Below, piece after piece: positions 36,807-46,984 of a DNA stretch of 64,000 bases (positions are counted from its first letter, which is position 1; every line of letters starts with the position of its first letter). Both the position numbers and the translations under genes were made by a program. Origin of the DNA: Antitrichia curtipendula. Lineage: Eukaryota; Streptophyta; Bryopsida; Hypnales; Leucodontaceae. The stretch covers positions 23,932,001-23,996,000 of the forward strand of contig OX579637.1 in NCBI GenBank assembly GCA_951230915.1, given 5' to 3'. Below the pieces are notes generated by a model. It searched no databases, was not told the DNA's origin, and worked only from the letters and a program-made list of their open reading frames with translations.

Positions 36807-38720
36807 ATGGACGCAGAGGATGTAGCAGGAGGTTTGGGACCTAGAGGTGACCTCCCAGGAGGTTTGGGACCTGGAGGTGACCTCCCAGGAGGTTTGGGAC
36901 GTGGAGGTGAACCACCAGGTAGAAGGAAGAGAGGAAACAGAGCAACCTTGGATTGGGGCACACTTAATGCCCAAGCAATTATGGCAAACCATAGGTGGGT
37001 GGAGGCAGATGGCCCATGGACAAGAGTGACATGTCGGCAGTATATAGATTGGGCCCACATCAACCGCCATTGGCCACACAACCGATACGAGGTGCATGTG
37101 AAATCTGGGGTGGTAAATATTGACCAGTGCCAACATCCGCACTTCAAGAAGAGGATGATTGAAGTGTCATTGGCACTTTGGGATTCAAGATCTAAGAAAG
37201 ACGGGACTTTTTCATTGTGCCAAATGGCATATGCGGAGGTTTTTCTTGGCAAGAATGTGGACTGGAGCACGTTTTTGGGCAGAAAGCGGAATAATGCATT
37301 TCCAAATCGAACTCGCCACATTGCACCAAATCCTCCTGTGCCATTGGACAATGTATCAAATCCTGCCATGTCATTGGCTGATGTCCAAAATGTGCAAATG
37401 AACGTGGTTCCACAAGCGGAGCGTCCAGGGACGGAGTTGATGGAGGTAGAAGTTGGTCAGGGCAGCGGTCCAGATGTCAACCAACAAGATGTGATTGGTG
37501 GAGTGCAAGCTGACAATGAAGAAGTAGTTCGCTTGCGCCAATTAGTACAAACACTACAAGCAAAAAATGAAGACGCACTACAACTACATGCTGCAGAGTT
37601 GGAAGGGCAGAGTGCAAGGATGCGGGCCCTTGTAGATGAAAATGTGCGCCTCATCGCACGTGAAGCCGAGCTCGTAGAGCGTGAAAGGCAGGTCAGTACA
37701 GACTCAGTTCCACCACTCGATGTTGTAGTGAAACGTGCTACATACGATGCAGATGAAGACACACCAGGCCCGAGCAATAGATCTGAGTTTGTGCTGCGAT
37801 CACGATCCACTTTTCCAAGTGTAGAAAGTGTCACGTTGGATATTATGCGTGCACGTGCTGAGCGAGTTGAAGCAGAGCTTGGAAGTACTCGCACAAGCAT
37901 GGAAGAGTTAACAAAAGCCATGCGTGCTTTGGAACTTCGTGCCAACAACGCTGAGGCAGAGGTGGCGGTGCTGACTGTAGCTCAAACAGTCATGGAGCAG
38001 ACCATGACCGCATTGAGTGCTCAAAATATGCGGTTGGTCCAAAATCCTCAGAAGGAGCAGATGCTGCTTCAAGTGTGCAACATGAAGTTGACATGCAACT
38101 TAGCGCTAAACGAGGTTGAGCAAATGCAGCGTGAAGTGAGGAGAGTGGCTGCGGAATTCAATGATGGCGGTCAACATTATTTTGGCTTGACCTCGTGGCC
38201 TCGGGTGGCAGAAATGTTCACCGATGATTTGCCAGTGTTTAGGAAGAATTCAAGCATCGATTGGAATGCCCGTCCAGACTTGAAATTCCAATATAATATT
38301 GATCGCCAACGGTACGGGCCACCCAACCACGATGGCATTACGCCACTAGTGTGGCCTTCCATTCCAGATTTTGTACAAGATGGAACATGTATAATGTGCC
38401 AACAACCGTTTGGCCCCGAGGGTGGATGGATTCTTGGTACATGTGGCCATCTATACCACCCCGTGTGTCTCATTCCACACATGGTCACGAGAAAGAGATG
38501 TGCGCATTGCAGGGCTCCATTTCATGCACGACTGTACAAAAGGTTTGGCCTTCAAGACCACATGCCTGCACATTACGAGCACAATGAAGAAAATTTACCA
38601 GGCCCTGGTAATAGAGTATATTGGGGGTCCGACATGACATGGCTTTGGAAGTGGGGCAACGACAACCGACACCTCCCGGCAGTAACGGTGGCTGGCACAC
38701 AATGGACGAGTGACGCCTAA
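36807..38720 (+). CDS. RING-H2 zinc-finger protein with coiled coils (637 aa)
   Basis: Long uninterrupted ORF from ATG 36807; an acceptor-like TTTCTAG just upstream suggests a 5'-UTR exon. Residues 5-35 are three Gly/Pro repeats (GGLGPGGDLP) encoded by 30-bp DNA units at 36831, 36861 and 36891. Residues about 50-170 are a compact Trp/His-rich region (WGTLNAQAIMANHRWVEADG, YIDWAHINRHWP). Residues about 225-300 and 345-440 are predicted coiled coil by their Leu/Glu/Arg pattern. A RING-H2 finger lies at 528-568: C528, C531, C546, H548, H551, C554, C565, C568. Such proteins are usually E3 ubiquitin ligases. The TAA at 38718-38720 is followed in the same frame by 91 further codons, listed separately. 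Codon use and length argue for a genuine gene. It may belong to an expanded lineage-specific family. Confidence 0.85.
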   Translation: MDAEDVAGGLGPRGDLPGGLGPGGDLPGGLGRGGEPPGRRKRGNRATLDWGTLNAQAIMANHRWVEADGPWTRVTCRQYIDWAHINRHWPHNRYEVHVKSGVVNIDQCQHPHFKKRMIEVSLALWDSRSKKDGTFSLCQMAYAEVFLGKNVDWSTFLGRKRNNAFPNRTRHIAPNPPVPLDNVSNPAMSLADVQNVQMNVVPQAERPGTELMEVEVGQGSGPDVNQQDVIGGVQADNEEVVRLRQLVQTLQAKNEDALQLHAAELEGQSARMRALVDENVRLIAREAELVERERQVSTDSVPPLDVVVKRATYDADEDTPGPSNRSEFVLRSRSTFPSVESVTLDIMRARAERVEAELGSTRTSMEELTKAMRALELRANNAEAEVAVLTVAQTVMEQTMTALSAQNMRLVQNPQKEQMLLQVCNMKLTCNLALNEVEQMQREVRRVAAEFNDGGQHYFGLTSWPRVAEMFTDDLPVFRKNSSIDWNARPDLKFQYNIDRQRYGPPNHDGITPLVWPSIPDFVQDGTCIMCQQPFGPEGGWILGTCGHLYHPVCLIPHMVTRKRCAHCRAPFHARLYKRFGLQDHMPAHYEHNEENLPGPGNRVYWGSDMTWLWKWGNDNRHLPAVTVAGTQWTSDA

Positions 38721-38996
38721 GTGACAGAGGTGATCAGGAGGGTGTTTGGAGACAGTGATCCAAGGCGTCGACTTTATTTTGGTCAGATTGCCGGTGGACA
38801 TTGGGACCCAGACCGCTTAATTTTTGTGCGTGCACCACATCCACAACGCATCATGTTTAACTCTCAAGGCCAGCCAGTCGGATTTGAGGGTGAATTGAGC
38901 TTTGAGGAACAAATGGCGTACACTGAAGACAATACCTTCCATGAGCCAACCCTCGGAATGACATTTTTTCTCACTTACATAATAGATACGATATAG
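38721..38996 (+). other. In-frame continuation beyond the RING ORF stop
   Basis: Directly after the TAA, the same frame continues for 91 codons with coding-like content (RRVFGDSDPRRRLYFGQIAG, HWDPDRLIFVRAPHP, FEGELSFEEQMAY) to a TAG. This is either a C-terminal part lost through a nonsense mutation or a sequencing error at GCCTAAGTG. Chance is less likely given the aromatic/charged pattern. Confidence 0.5.
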
Positions 38997-38999
38997 ACG

Positions 39000-41265
39000 C
39001 ACTTCAGCTTCTGAGGACTTTGGAATCGCAACAAGAACTACAGCAATTTTTGAGAAATAGCATAGCACGCGGCGTTGTAATCGAAGAAGTAGACTAGATT
39101 GTGTATAACTAGATAGATGTATAGAATCAAATACCAGAAGTTGTACAAAGCAAACGTATGTAATTATGTAAAGCCTTTATTAGTTTACCATGTACTTCAA
39201 CGGATTTATAAAATATGTACATTTATCGTTTTCTTTCCACCTCGTGTATTGTTGCTTCGCCTTTGTCTATTTTTGTAATCTATTGGACCTTCTTGTAATA
39301 GTATAGAAGAAGCTTGTATGCTTAGATGGTAGGTAAAAGAGTGTTCTAATTTATTTTTGGTGAAGCCCTAAAGTCCAAAGTCCATTTTTTGGCCCAAACC
39401 ACCCTGAACCACCACTTTTGCTATGTTCACCTATGAATTAAATTTTCCTTTTTTTTTTGGAATCAAACCAAAGGATCTTGTTCTACACTTGTCTTAGATG
39501 ACGTGATAAAAAATTTGTGATGTTTGACCTTATGGATTGAAAGGTATAGCATTGGAAGTGAAAGAAGCAAATTTATTTTAAGAAGTTGCTAAGATTGCCC
39601 GCTCCACAAAAAAACCCATAACTTTTCCATTCCTAATCCAAATGGGATGAATGAAAGCCTCCCATTTAAAAGTAAATATAATCCAACTGGAAAAAAAATA
39701 TACAAATTTGTATTTCATTTTTTTGTGGATTTTTTTGTCTACTCGAAGTCTTGGATCGCCCGGTGTCCCAATGTCCCCTGTTTGAGGTTATTGTGGCATA
39801 CCCTTTGCTCCTAGGCACCAATTGGAATAGAAATTGTATTATGAATAAACTCATAAGTTTATCTATCATTCTGTTTTATCATTCTTATAAAAAAGTTTTC
39901 AAAAGTTTCAGTAAAAAATGAGATCATGGGAGCCTATCAAAAATCCATTTTGTCCCTTACAGCAAGGACAATGAGAGTATGTTACTTTAGGGGCTAAGAA
40001 ATAAAAACAATGGAAATTCTTTACCAAAGCAAGAAATAAGTAACAAATTATTTTATTGCTTCATATTTGATGAAATCTCCTTTAAGTCTTTAGAATTAAA
40101 CCAAAAAATAATTCACGTTTTGTAACTTTTGTTCTATTAGTTTTAATGTTTTTTTAGTTGGACTATTGATTGACTACTCCCTCATGTTTATTTTTAAATC
40201 CAAAGTTTACAAATTAAAGTATTGAACATTTTTCATTTTTTCTCAAATGGCATTATGGAAATCAAATGATCAAAGTCTAATATCTTGCAATTGCTAACTT
40301 GATAAGGTCACGCTACATGAATTTCTTTTGAAAATCAATTGAAATAAATGACTTTATGAATGGCGATCCTATACTTGAAAGTCTTAAATTGAATAGATTC
40401 TAATTTTTTCTTTTCATTTCATTTCAAGATGAACATGGTGAAATGACAACTTGGAGTTTTTTTTGGCAATAATAAGCATAGGGCCTACATGGATTAATAT
40501 TTTTGAATTTCTTGCCATATAGTCAATGTAAAATCAATTTAGCAACTTCTCTAATTCGAAATCCAATAACGAACTTTAATCCCTAGAATCCTAGATGCCC
40601 AAGTCATGTTTTGAGCTCCTACGAATTTGCTCTAAATTGAACAAAACGTCAACATTTTGATTAGGTGACTAGGTGTATCAATTAAAAAAAATTGTATCCG
40701 TATAAATTCAAACAAGACATGTTACAAATCTCATAGGTTGCTAAAACACAACAATATCACTTATAGAGTAAAAGATAATAACGTTTGAACATGAGGGTGT
40801 TAAAACTACAAAAATGATGTGAAGTCTTCCAATCCTCTTTATAGTTTTCACAAGTCAAATTTTAAAAGTTTTTGACCAAAAAAATATGAGTTTAAATTGC
40901 CTAACATGTATAATCCCAATCAATTTATGGCTTTTAAAAATATACTCTATATATTTTTTTAAAGTTTAAATAAATTTTGAATGTGATTTTTTCTCCAAGA
41001 TCTAGTGTTTTCGAGGCACAAAAAGCTCTCAATGCTACAAGAAGTCAAGATTGCAATGGGTACCCTTGCACAAAGTCTTGAAACGAAAAATCACTATAAT
41101 TTATTTTTCAGAACAGACTATTGATGCTATAACTAGACTTCAAGAAGAACTTTCTAAAAATTTCAATTTGGATACTACTAAAAATAGCAACTTGGTTTGG
41201 TTTTATTTAACTTCAAGGTTTTGCCAACACCAGATTTGGGTGCCTTGGGCATTTAGGCCCTAATC
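39000..41265. other. AT-rich gene-free stretch
   Basis: No supported gene, RNA or ordered repeat seen. Confidence 0.5.
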
Positions 41266-41267
41266 CC

Positions 41268-41490
41268 GTCCAGATGCCCGTCTATTTTTCTGTCCACAGA
41301 ACCGTCCAGTTACCCGTCCAGATGCCCGTCCACAGAACCGTCCAGTTACCTGTCCAAATGCCCATCCAGATGCCCGTCCACAGAATCGACCCTATACCTG
41401 TCCAGCGCGCCCGTCCAGTGCGCCCGACGACGGAAGCTCGCTTGTCCAACGAGTCCATCCAGCGCTCCCGTCGACGATGAACGTCCATCC
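41268..41490. repeat. 12-bp GC-rich minisatellite (TCCAGATGCCCG)
   Basis: About 17 units alternate TCCAGATGCCCG, TCCACAGAACCG and TCCAGTTACCCG with a 12-base step. The GC-rich character fades into GTCC/GACGGA-rich sequence up to about 41620. It shares CCGTCCA words with the 20-bp array at 36 kb. Confidence 0.9.
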
Positions 41491-41619
41491 ATTTCCATAG
41501 TTTTCATCCTTTGTCAACGGTTCTCGTCCAGATTTCATCTTGACGAATGTCGGGGTTGAATCTTGACATCCGTCCGGACATCCTGACGGACGGACAGGAC
41601 GTGACGGGGACAACCTTGA

Positions 41620-43035
41620 TTTACGTCAAGATTCCATGAATTTGGACTTGGAAACCCTAAAGTAGAGACCATGGCTGGTTTATTCTTTTTTATTCCTCAT
41701 AAGGTACATCAAAATATGGATGGCCCTAAATATTTTCTGAATTAAAAATGCTAAAACCATTTGCAACTTATACAATTCCTTCTCCCATTGATTTTGCGTC
41801 AAGATTCCATGAATTTGGACTTGGAGCCCTAAAGTATAGGATATGGCTAGTTCTTTCTTTTCTTCTTCACATAAGGTTCATTAAAATGTGGATGTCACTA
41901 TATATTTCATGAAATAAATATCCTAATCTCATTTGCAACTTACACAATTTCTTCTTCTACGGTTTCATGTCAAAATTCTATGAATTTGGACTTGGGAGCC
42001 CTCAGGTATAGGATATGACTAGTTCATTCTTTTCATTTGCAAAGAAGGTACATCAAACTATGGATGATTCTAAATATTTCATAAAATAATATCCTAACGT
42101 CATTTGTAACTTATACAATCCCTTCTTCCATGGTTTTATGTTAAGATTCTATGAATTTGGACTTGGGAGCTCTAAAGTAGAGGACCTGGCTAGTTCATTC
42201 TTTTCTTCATTACCTAAGGTACCTGAAAATGTACATGACCTTAACTATTTCATAAACTAGCAGTCCTAACCCCATTTGCAACTAACAGAATTCCTTCTCC
42301 CATAGTTTCACGTCAAGATTTCATGAATTTGGACTTGGGATCCTAAAGCATAGACCATGGCTGGTTCATTCATTTCTTTTGCACATAAGGTACATCAAAG
42401 TGTGTATGACCCTAAATATTTTATGAAATAAAAAATCTAACCTCATTTGCAACTTACACAGTTCCTTCTTCCATGATTTTACGTCATGATTCCATGTATT
42501 TGAACTTATGAGCCCTAAAATACAGGATATGGCTAATATTTTTTTTTTGATTTTCACATATTCTACCTCAAGTTGTGCATTGCCCTAAATATTTCATGAA
42601 ATGAAAGTCCTAACGCCATTTAAATTTTACACAATTCCTTCTTCTATGGTTTCACGTCAAGATTCCATAAATTTGGACTTAGGAATCCTAAAGTATAGAC
42701 CATGGTTAGTTCATTTTTTTCTTTTGCACATAAGGTACATCGAAATATGGATGACCCTAAATATTTCATGAAATGAAAATTCTAATGCCATCTGGAACTT
42801 ACACAATTCCTTCTTCCATGGTTTTACGTCAAGATTCCATGAATTTGGATTTGGGAGCCCTAAAGTATAGACCATGGCTGGTTCATTCTTTTCTTTTGCA
42901 CATAAGGTACATCAAAATTGGGATGGCCCTAAATATTTCATGAAATGAAAATTCTAATGCCATCTGGAACTTACACAATTCCTTCTTCCATGGTTTTACA
43001 TCAAGATTCCATGAATTTGGACTTGGGAGCCCTAA
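41620..43035. repeat. Satellite array, about 172-bp monomer, roughly 8 copies
   Basis: The anchor GAATTTGGACTTGG (or a close variant) starts at 41638, 41811, 41982, 42153, 42325, 42496, 42669, 42841 and 43013, a step of 171-173. Other conserved words per monomer: CAAGATTCCAT, GCCCTAAAGTATAG, ACCATGGCTGGTTCATTC, ATAAGGTACATCAAAA, CCCTAAATATTTCATGAAAT and CAATTCCTTCTTCCATGGTTT. Monomers are clearly diverged from each other. Confidence 0.95.
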
Positions 43036-43552
43036 AACGCCATATTCATTAAAATGAGATGAACCAATTAGTATAAGAACCTAAGTCCTCTCTTTCCAAA
43101 ATAAGTTGTTGGAGGCAAAGATAAATATAGACAGCCTTACCAACAGTTAATCAGGAGATTGTTGTTTTAAAATGGTCATGAAGATAAATTTTTGTTACAT
43201 TTTGTCAAAGCTTAGAGCAATCACAAACTCAAACAATGCAAAATGAAATTCCACATGGGTAGTCAATAAGTATGTGACATTTATAACAGTTGAAGTGGTC
43301 AATTTATGTTGAAGAACATAAATCTACTTGAGATTCCATCTACATATTTATCTCGCTTGTCTATATACCGTAATGCCTAGAAAACAAAATCACTTTCATA
43401 ATTCTAATGATTGAATGTAATAGTCTAAAAATATGAAAACCATGTGCACATGAAGCATTTGCCTTTTCTAAAAAATGTATGTGAATTAGTATTCTATTAA
43501 TAGTAATGGATGCTATACAAAATTCATTGCATTCCAAAAGGGAACTAATCTA

Positions 43553-44518
43553 CTAGCCATCATTCTTGGTGGAAGAACAACTTTTTGCTGCCTCATTGGT
43601 TGTCTCTATTGCCTTCAACTTGCTCAACCCTCTAAGGATATCCTCGCGTTGAGAAGGCCTTGGATCTTCACTCGTAGAAAGGACACAGCCAAACATGCCC
43701 ATCAACATTAGTTCCTTCATCTCTCTCCGTCGCTTGCGTTCACTTCCGGCCGTGCCATCATTAGAAAGAGATCTGCAACTTCGACAAGGCGGCCTTGGAA
43801 ATGGTCTATGGGTAGTACTTATGTACGGATCAGAAGTTGATGTTGATCGTGTGTAATTTGACCCTTGAAAGTTTCGAAGAGTTGTTCGGTGGGATGTAGG
43901 TACTCCAGAAGGCGAAGATCCCCCTTCCACGGATTTGGAAGGAATGGAGCCAATAATCTCTGTGATGCGCGGGACCTGACCTGCATTGCATGCACCCGAT
44001 GGGACCTTCCTCTTGCAACCTCCTCCTGCAAAATTTGTATTGTAATCATCACCCTGTAGAGGGTGATATGCAACCATTGCAGGTGATTTCAGTCCATCCT
44101 CAAGGCGAGGATCCACCGCCTGGTGTTCTTTATCTACATATAGTTTCCTGTGTGGGGTGTTTGAAGTCTGTAGCGTTGGCGAGCGCAATCGACTAGGAAT
44201 GAAGTTACTCTCCTTCACAGGTGAAGGCAAGCAAATCGGGGTTCTCATTGATCCTCTACTGGGTGGGCTATCGACTACGCCTTCTTCCACATTCCCCTTG
44301 GAGAAGTCGATGGCTGCGGAAGCCGCGTCAATTGCAGAGCCCAGAAGAGAAGGCCTAGGAATAAGAAAATGACAAGAAGCTCCCTCTAGCTGACTCGGAT
44401 TCCCTAGACATGGGTGCATTCGATCCAGACAACAAGATCCTAGTGGTGAGCGGTTGTCTAGACCTGCTGCAACAAGTGCATTGCAGACCCTCCGACCTGA
44501 AGAAAACGGAGAGTACAT
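43553..44518 (-). CDS. Uncharacterised 321-residue Ser/Pro/Arg-rich protein
   Basis: An open frame of 321 codons from ATG 44518 to TAG 43553, unusual in this AT-rich region. It is rich in Ser, Pro and Arg with no transmembrane or obvious fold motif. There are basic clusters GSERKRRREMKEL (near residue 265) and GGGCKRKVP, possible nuclear signals, and a charged C-terminus. The N-terminus has several Cys. I do not recognise a family. Together with the coiled-coil ORF at 46 kb it could be exons of one gene interrupted by the FCP1-like pseudogene, but nothing joins them. Length alone supports coding. Confidence 0.4.
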   Translation of the reverse strand: MYSPFSSGRRVCNALVAAGLDNRSPLGSCCLDRMHPCLGNPSQLEGASCHFLIPRPSLLGSAIDAASAAIDFSKGNVEEGVVDSPPSRGSMRTPICLPSPVKESNFIPSRLRSPTLQTSNTPHRKLYVDKEHQAVDPRLEDGLKSPAMVAYHPLQGDDYNTNFAGGGCKRKVPSGACNAGQVPRITEIIGSIPSKSVEGGSSPSGVPTSHRTTLRNFQGSNYTRSTSTSDPYISTTHRPFPRPPCRSCRSLSNDGTAGSERKRRREMKELMLMGMFGCVLSTSEDPRPSQREDILRGLSKLKAIETTNEAAKSCSSTKNDG

Positions 44519-44924
44519 AACTCTGACACAATTTATCCTTGGTCCAAAGATAACAAACTACTTGCACGGTTAATATCTACAATTCATTGATAAAACAAAG
44601 CCTTTACAATTATTCTCTAACCACAGACAACAAAATCTCAAAGATCACAATTTATCTTTGATCCAAAGATAACTCAACATAGAAAACACATGGAATTAAA
44701 ATAAAATCAAACTTCAAAATTTTACTAATACCCATGAATGAAATTTACATATAAATTTGTATTCACACAATGTGCAACGCTTTCTACAATCAACAAGAAC
44801 ACGGAGAAGTCTATTTCTTCCTACGTCTCTCCGGCTCAATCACTAGTCTCATCCTCGGCAAGACAAAACGGGATCCAAAATTATTGGCGGACTCCTTCAT
44901 GCCGCCTAACACTCCATCCGCAAG

Positions 44925-45640
44925 TTAGGGCTCAGGAGACAAAGGAGGCACGGTAATGCGGTTTGCATCAACGAACTCGCGCAAGCAACCGAGTGGACAT
45001 TCCTCACGAAGTTGCCTCAACCACGGACCCAAACTGCCCAACAATACTTTGTCCCCACGCATCTTATGATTCCAACTCTCAAAGAATGTCGCATTCCCGT
45101 TCTCATTGAGGACGCTCTTTTGCAAAGAGTCGTCAATGAGAAGAGTATTGTCCTTGCTAAAGGACGTTGGATCATCAAGGTCTAGGAGCAATTGCTCTTC
45201 AAGCACTTTAAGAAGCAGGATCTTCCAAGGGCTCCCAGTCTATTTAAGGTATTTTCCCTTGGAGACTTTTATCATCTTGTACTTGTCTTGGCCTAGGATA
45301 TAAAATGGCGCCTTGTTGTTTTGGAACAGGAAACCAGTGACAAGTTCCCCAGTCTTCTTCAACATGGAGCTCCAAACTACAATGTGATTCAAGATCCTAG
45401 AAAGTTCGCCTAAGAATTCCCTCAAGTTGGGACGAGCGAAGACAGCGTTCGGCTCAATGATAGTGGGAATTTAGTCAGAGAATATATTCTTGTGCACTGT
45501 TTGATGCCGTTGTTTCAAAAATGCCCTTTGAAACAAGCACTCACACAGTACTCTGTTCAAATCAAATACAACGTTCAACCACTTCTACCGTGGTTGAGCA
45601 ACTAGCATGGACACACTCCGCGACACTCTCTCTCTCTGCG
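44925..45640 (-). pseudogene. FCP1/NLI-interacting-factor-like HAD phosphatase pseudogene
   Basis: One frame on the minus strand carries the whole FCP1-homology fold. Motif I is VVFDLNRVLC (plant-type FDLN rather than DxDxT), followed by RPNLREFLGELSRI, motif II VVWSSMLKK, then APFYILGQDKY, VSKGKYLK and motif IV NTLLIDDSLQKSVLNENG. The C-terminal part ends VDANRITVPPLSPEP with a stop at 44925-44927. The family dephosphorylates proteins such as the RNA polymerase II tail; Asn in motif I is usual for a plant subgroup of uncertain activity. Three in-frame stops break it: TAG 45585-45587, TAA 45471-45473 and TAG 45240-45242 (+ coordinates). There is no frameshift, so decay is by point mutation. 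Assignment is by motif memory and is strong. Confidence 0.75.
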
Positions 45641-46178
45641 CTTCCTTGCTACTCTCTGATCAAACAAATCAAAAAAGAAATGTAGTTATCTGTTGAAATG
45701 CGGAATCATGTGACTCATAAACGGCAAACAATACTTAACCCCAATAAGCGACTGCAGGACCCTTCCACTAAGAGGTAGTTTGAGTGGCAACAGTCAAAGC
45801 ACACTCTTATTTTTTTTGCGCTGAGCACGAACATGGTCAAAATGAATCCATTAGACACAAAATTCACCGAAGAATAGTGTCCCGTATATTTATTTCTTAA
45901 GAATTTAAGATACATCCGGTCTATCGGTTTTGATGAATTACTATGCAATTTGGTTACAATATTTACTACACTTTGCTCGAGTATCCACACTATTCTACAA
46001 GACGAAGTCACAGAGAGCAGTTTGTCAATACCAAACAATCAGAGACTGTTTATTCCCTCTTGTCAATCAAAATGAATTGACATAAGAGATCCCTCATGAA
46101 AAATCAACAACACAAACATCCATTACATCCCAATAGACAGACTCATGAATAATTGTAGGGGTCTGAAGATGCTGGAGA

Positions 46179-46980
46179 CTATACCTGACCAAAATCGATT
46201 TTGGACGTGTCTTCATCCATGTAACTCCCGTAGTCCAAACTCTCCTCTTCATTAGGCGGGTTCTTGAATTCAACCACCATTTTGTGGTCTGGAGAGGCAA
46301 TCACAAGCGGTACCAGATCTGCAACAATCTCACCTTCGTCTTGCGCCTCTAGCACTGACTCCCCTTGGAGTCCAACATCAGCAAGCCGACTTAAGTTATC
46401 CTTGCATTGAAGATAATCCGATTCAGCTTCACGTCTTGCTGGTCCGATTGTAGAGGACGGGATCTCGTCATGTATCTGTTCCTCCTGTCGAACATTAGAT
46501 AATGCCGGTTCAGCAGGCGTTGGTTTAGTATTGTCATCATCCAAGGTAGGATGAGAGACAGCATTATCTTCAACTCGAAGATCCTTTGAGGTATTGGCCG
46601 AGGTTGTTTGCTGAACACGGGCATGAGGTGAAGCAGCATTATCTTCGCCTCGAGGATAATGTTGAGTGTTGGCAGAAGTCAACTTTTGAATGGAGGCTTG
46701 GAGAGATCCAAAACTCATCTGTTAAAGCAATCGAGACTCTGACCAATCCTGTGTCATTGTCTTGAGAGAGACATTCTCTTTCCAGAGTTTCTCAAGTTTT
46801 GCCTTTAGCATTTCCTTCTCAACCTGCTCCGCTGCCCATTTGGCTTCTTCTTCGGCCCGCTTTAGGGCCTTCTTCTCTGCCCGCTCCTTCCAGAAGTCCT
46901 TGTTCTCTTGCTTCACTGGAAGTAGAACTGTTTGACCCTGAACTAGATGCACAACAAACTCGCTTCTCAAACACTCCAAA
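46179..46980 (-). CDS. Coiled-coil/acidic ORF in two in-frame pieces
   Basis: The first piece (to 46722) is a classical charged helix (KERAEKKALKRAEEEAKWAA...EKLWKENVSLKTMTQDW). After an in-frame TAA (46722-46724), the frame continues QMSFGSLQASIQKL into a Thr/Ser/Glu-rich region with two related blocks (PRGEDNAASPHARVQQTTSA; LRVEDNAVSHPTLDD) and an acidic end (NEEESLDYGSYMDEDTSKID) before a donor-like Q|GTATAG near 46185. There is no ATG near the 5' edge, so it is probably internal exon sequence. Function is unknown; a gag-like or lineage-specific coiled-coil protein is possible. Confidence 0.35.
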
Positions 46981-46984
46981 CAAT

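Noticed and set aside
41274..41488. Repeat ORFs (RTVQLPVQMP)
   Set aside because: Translation of the 12-bp array; no independent coding evidence.
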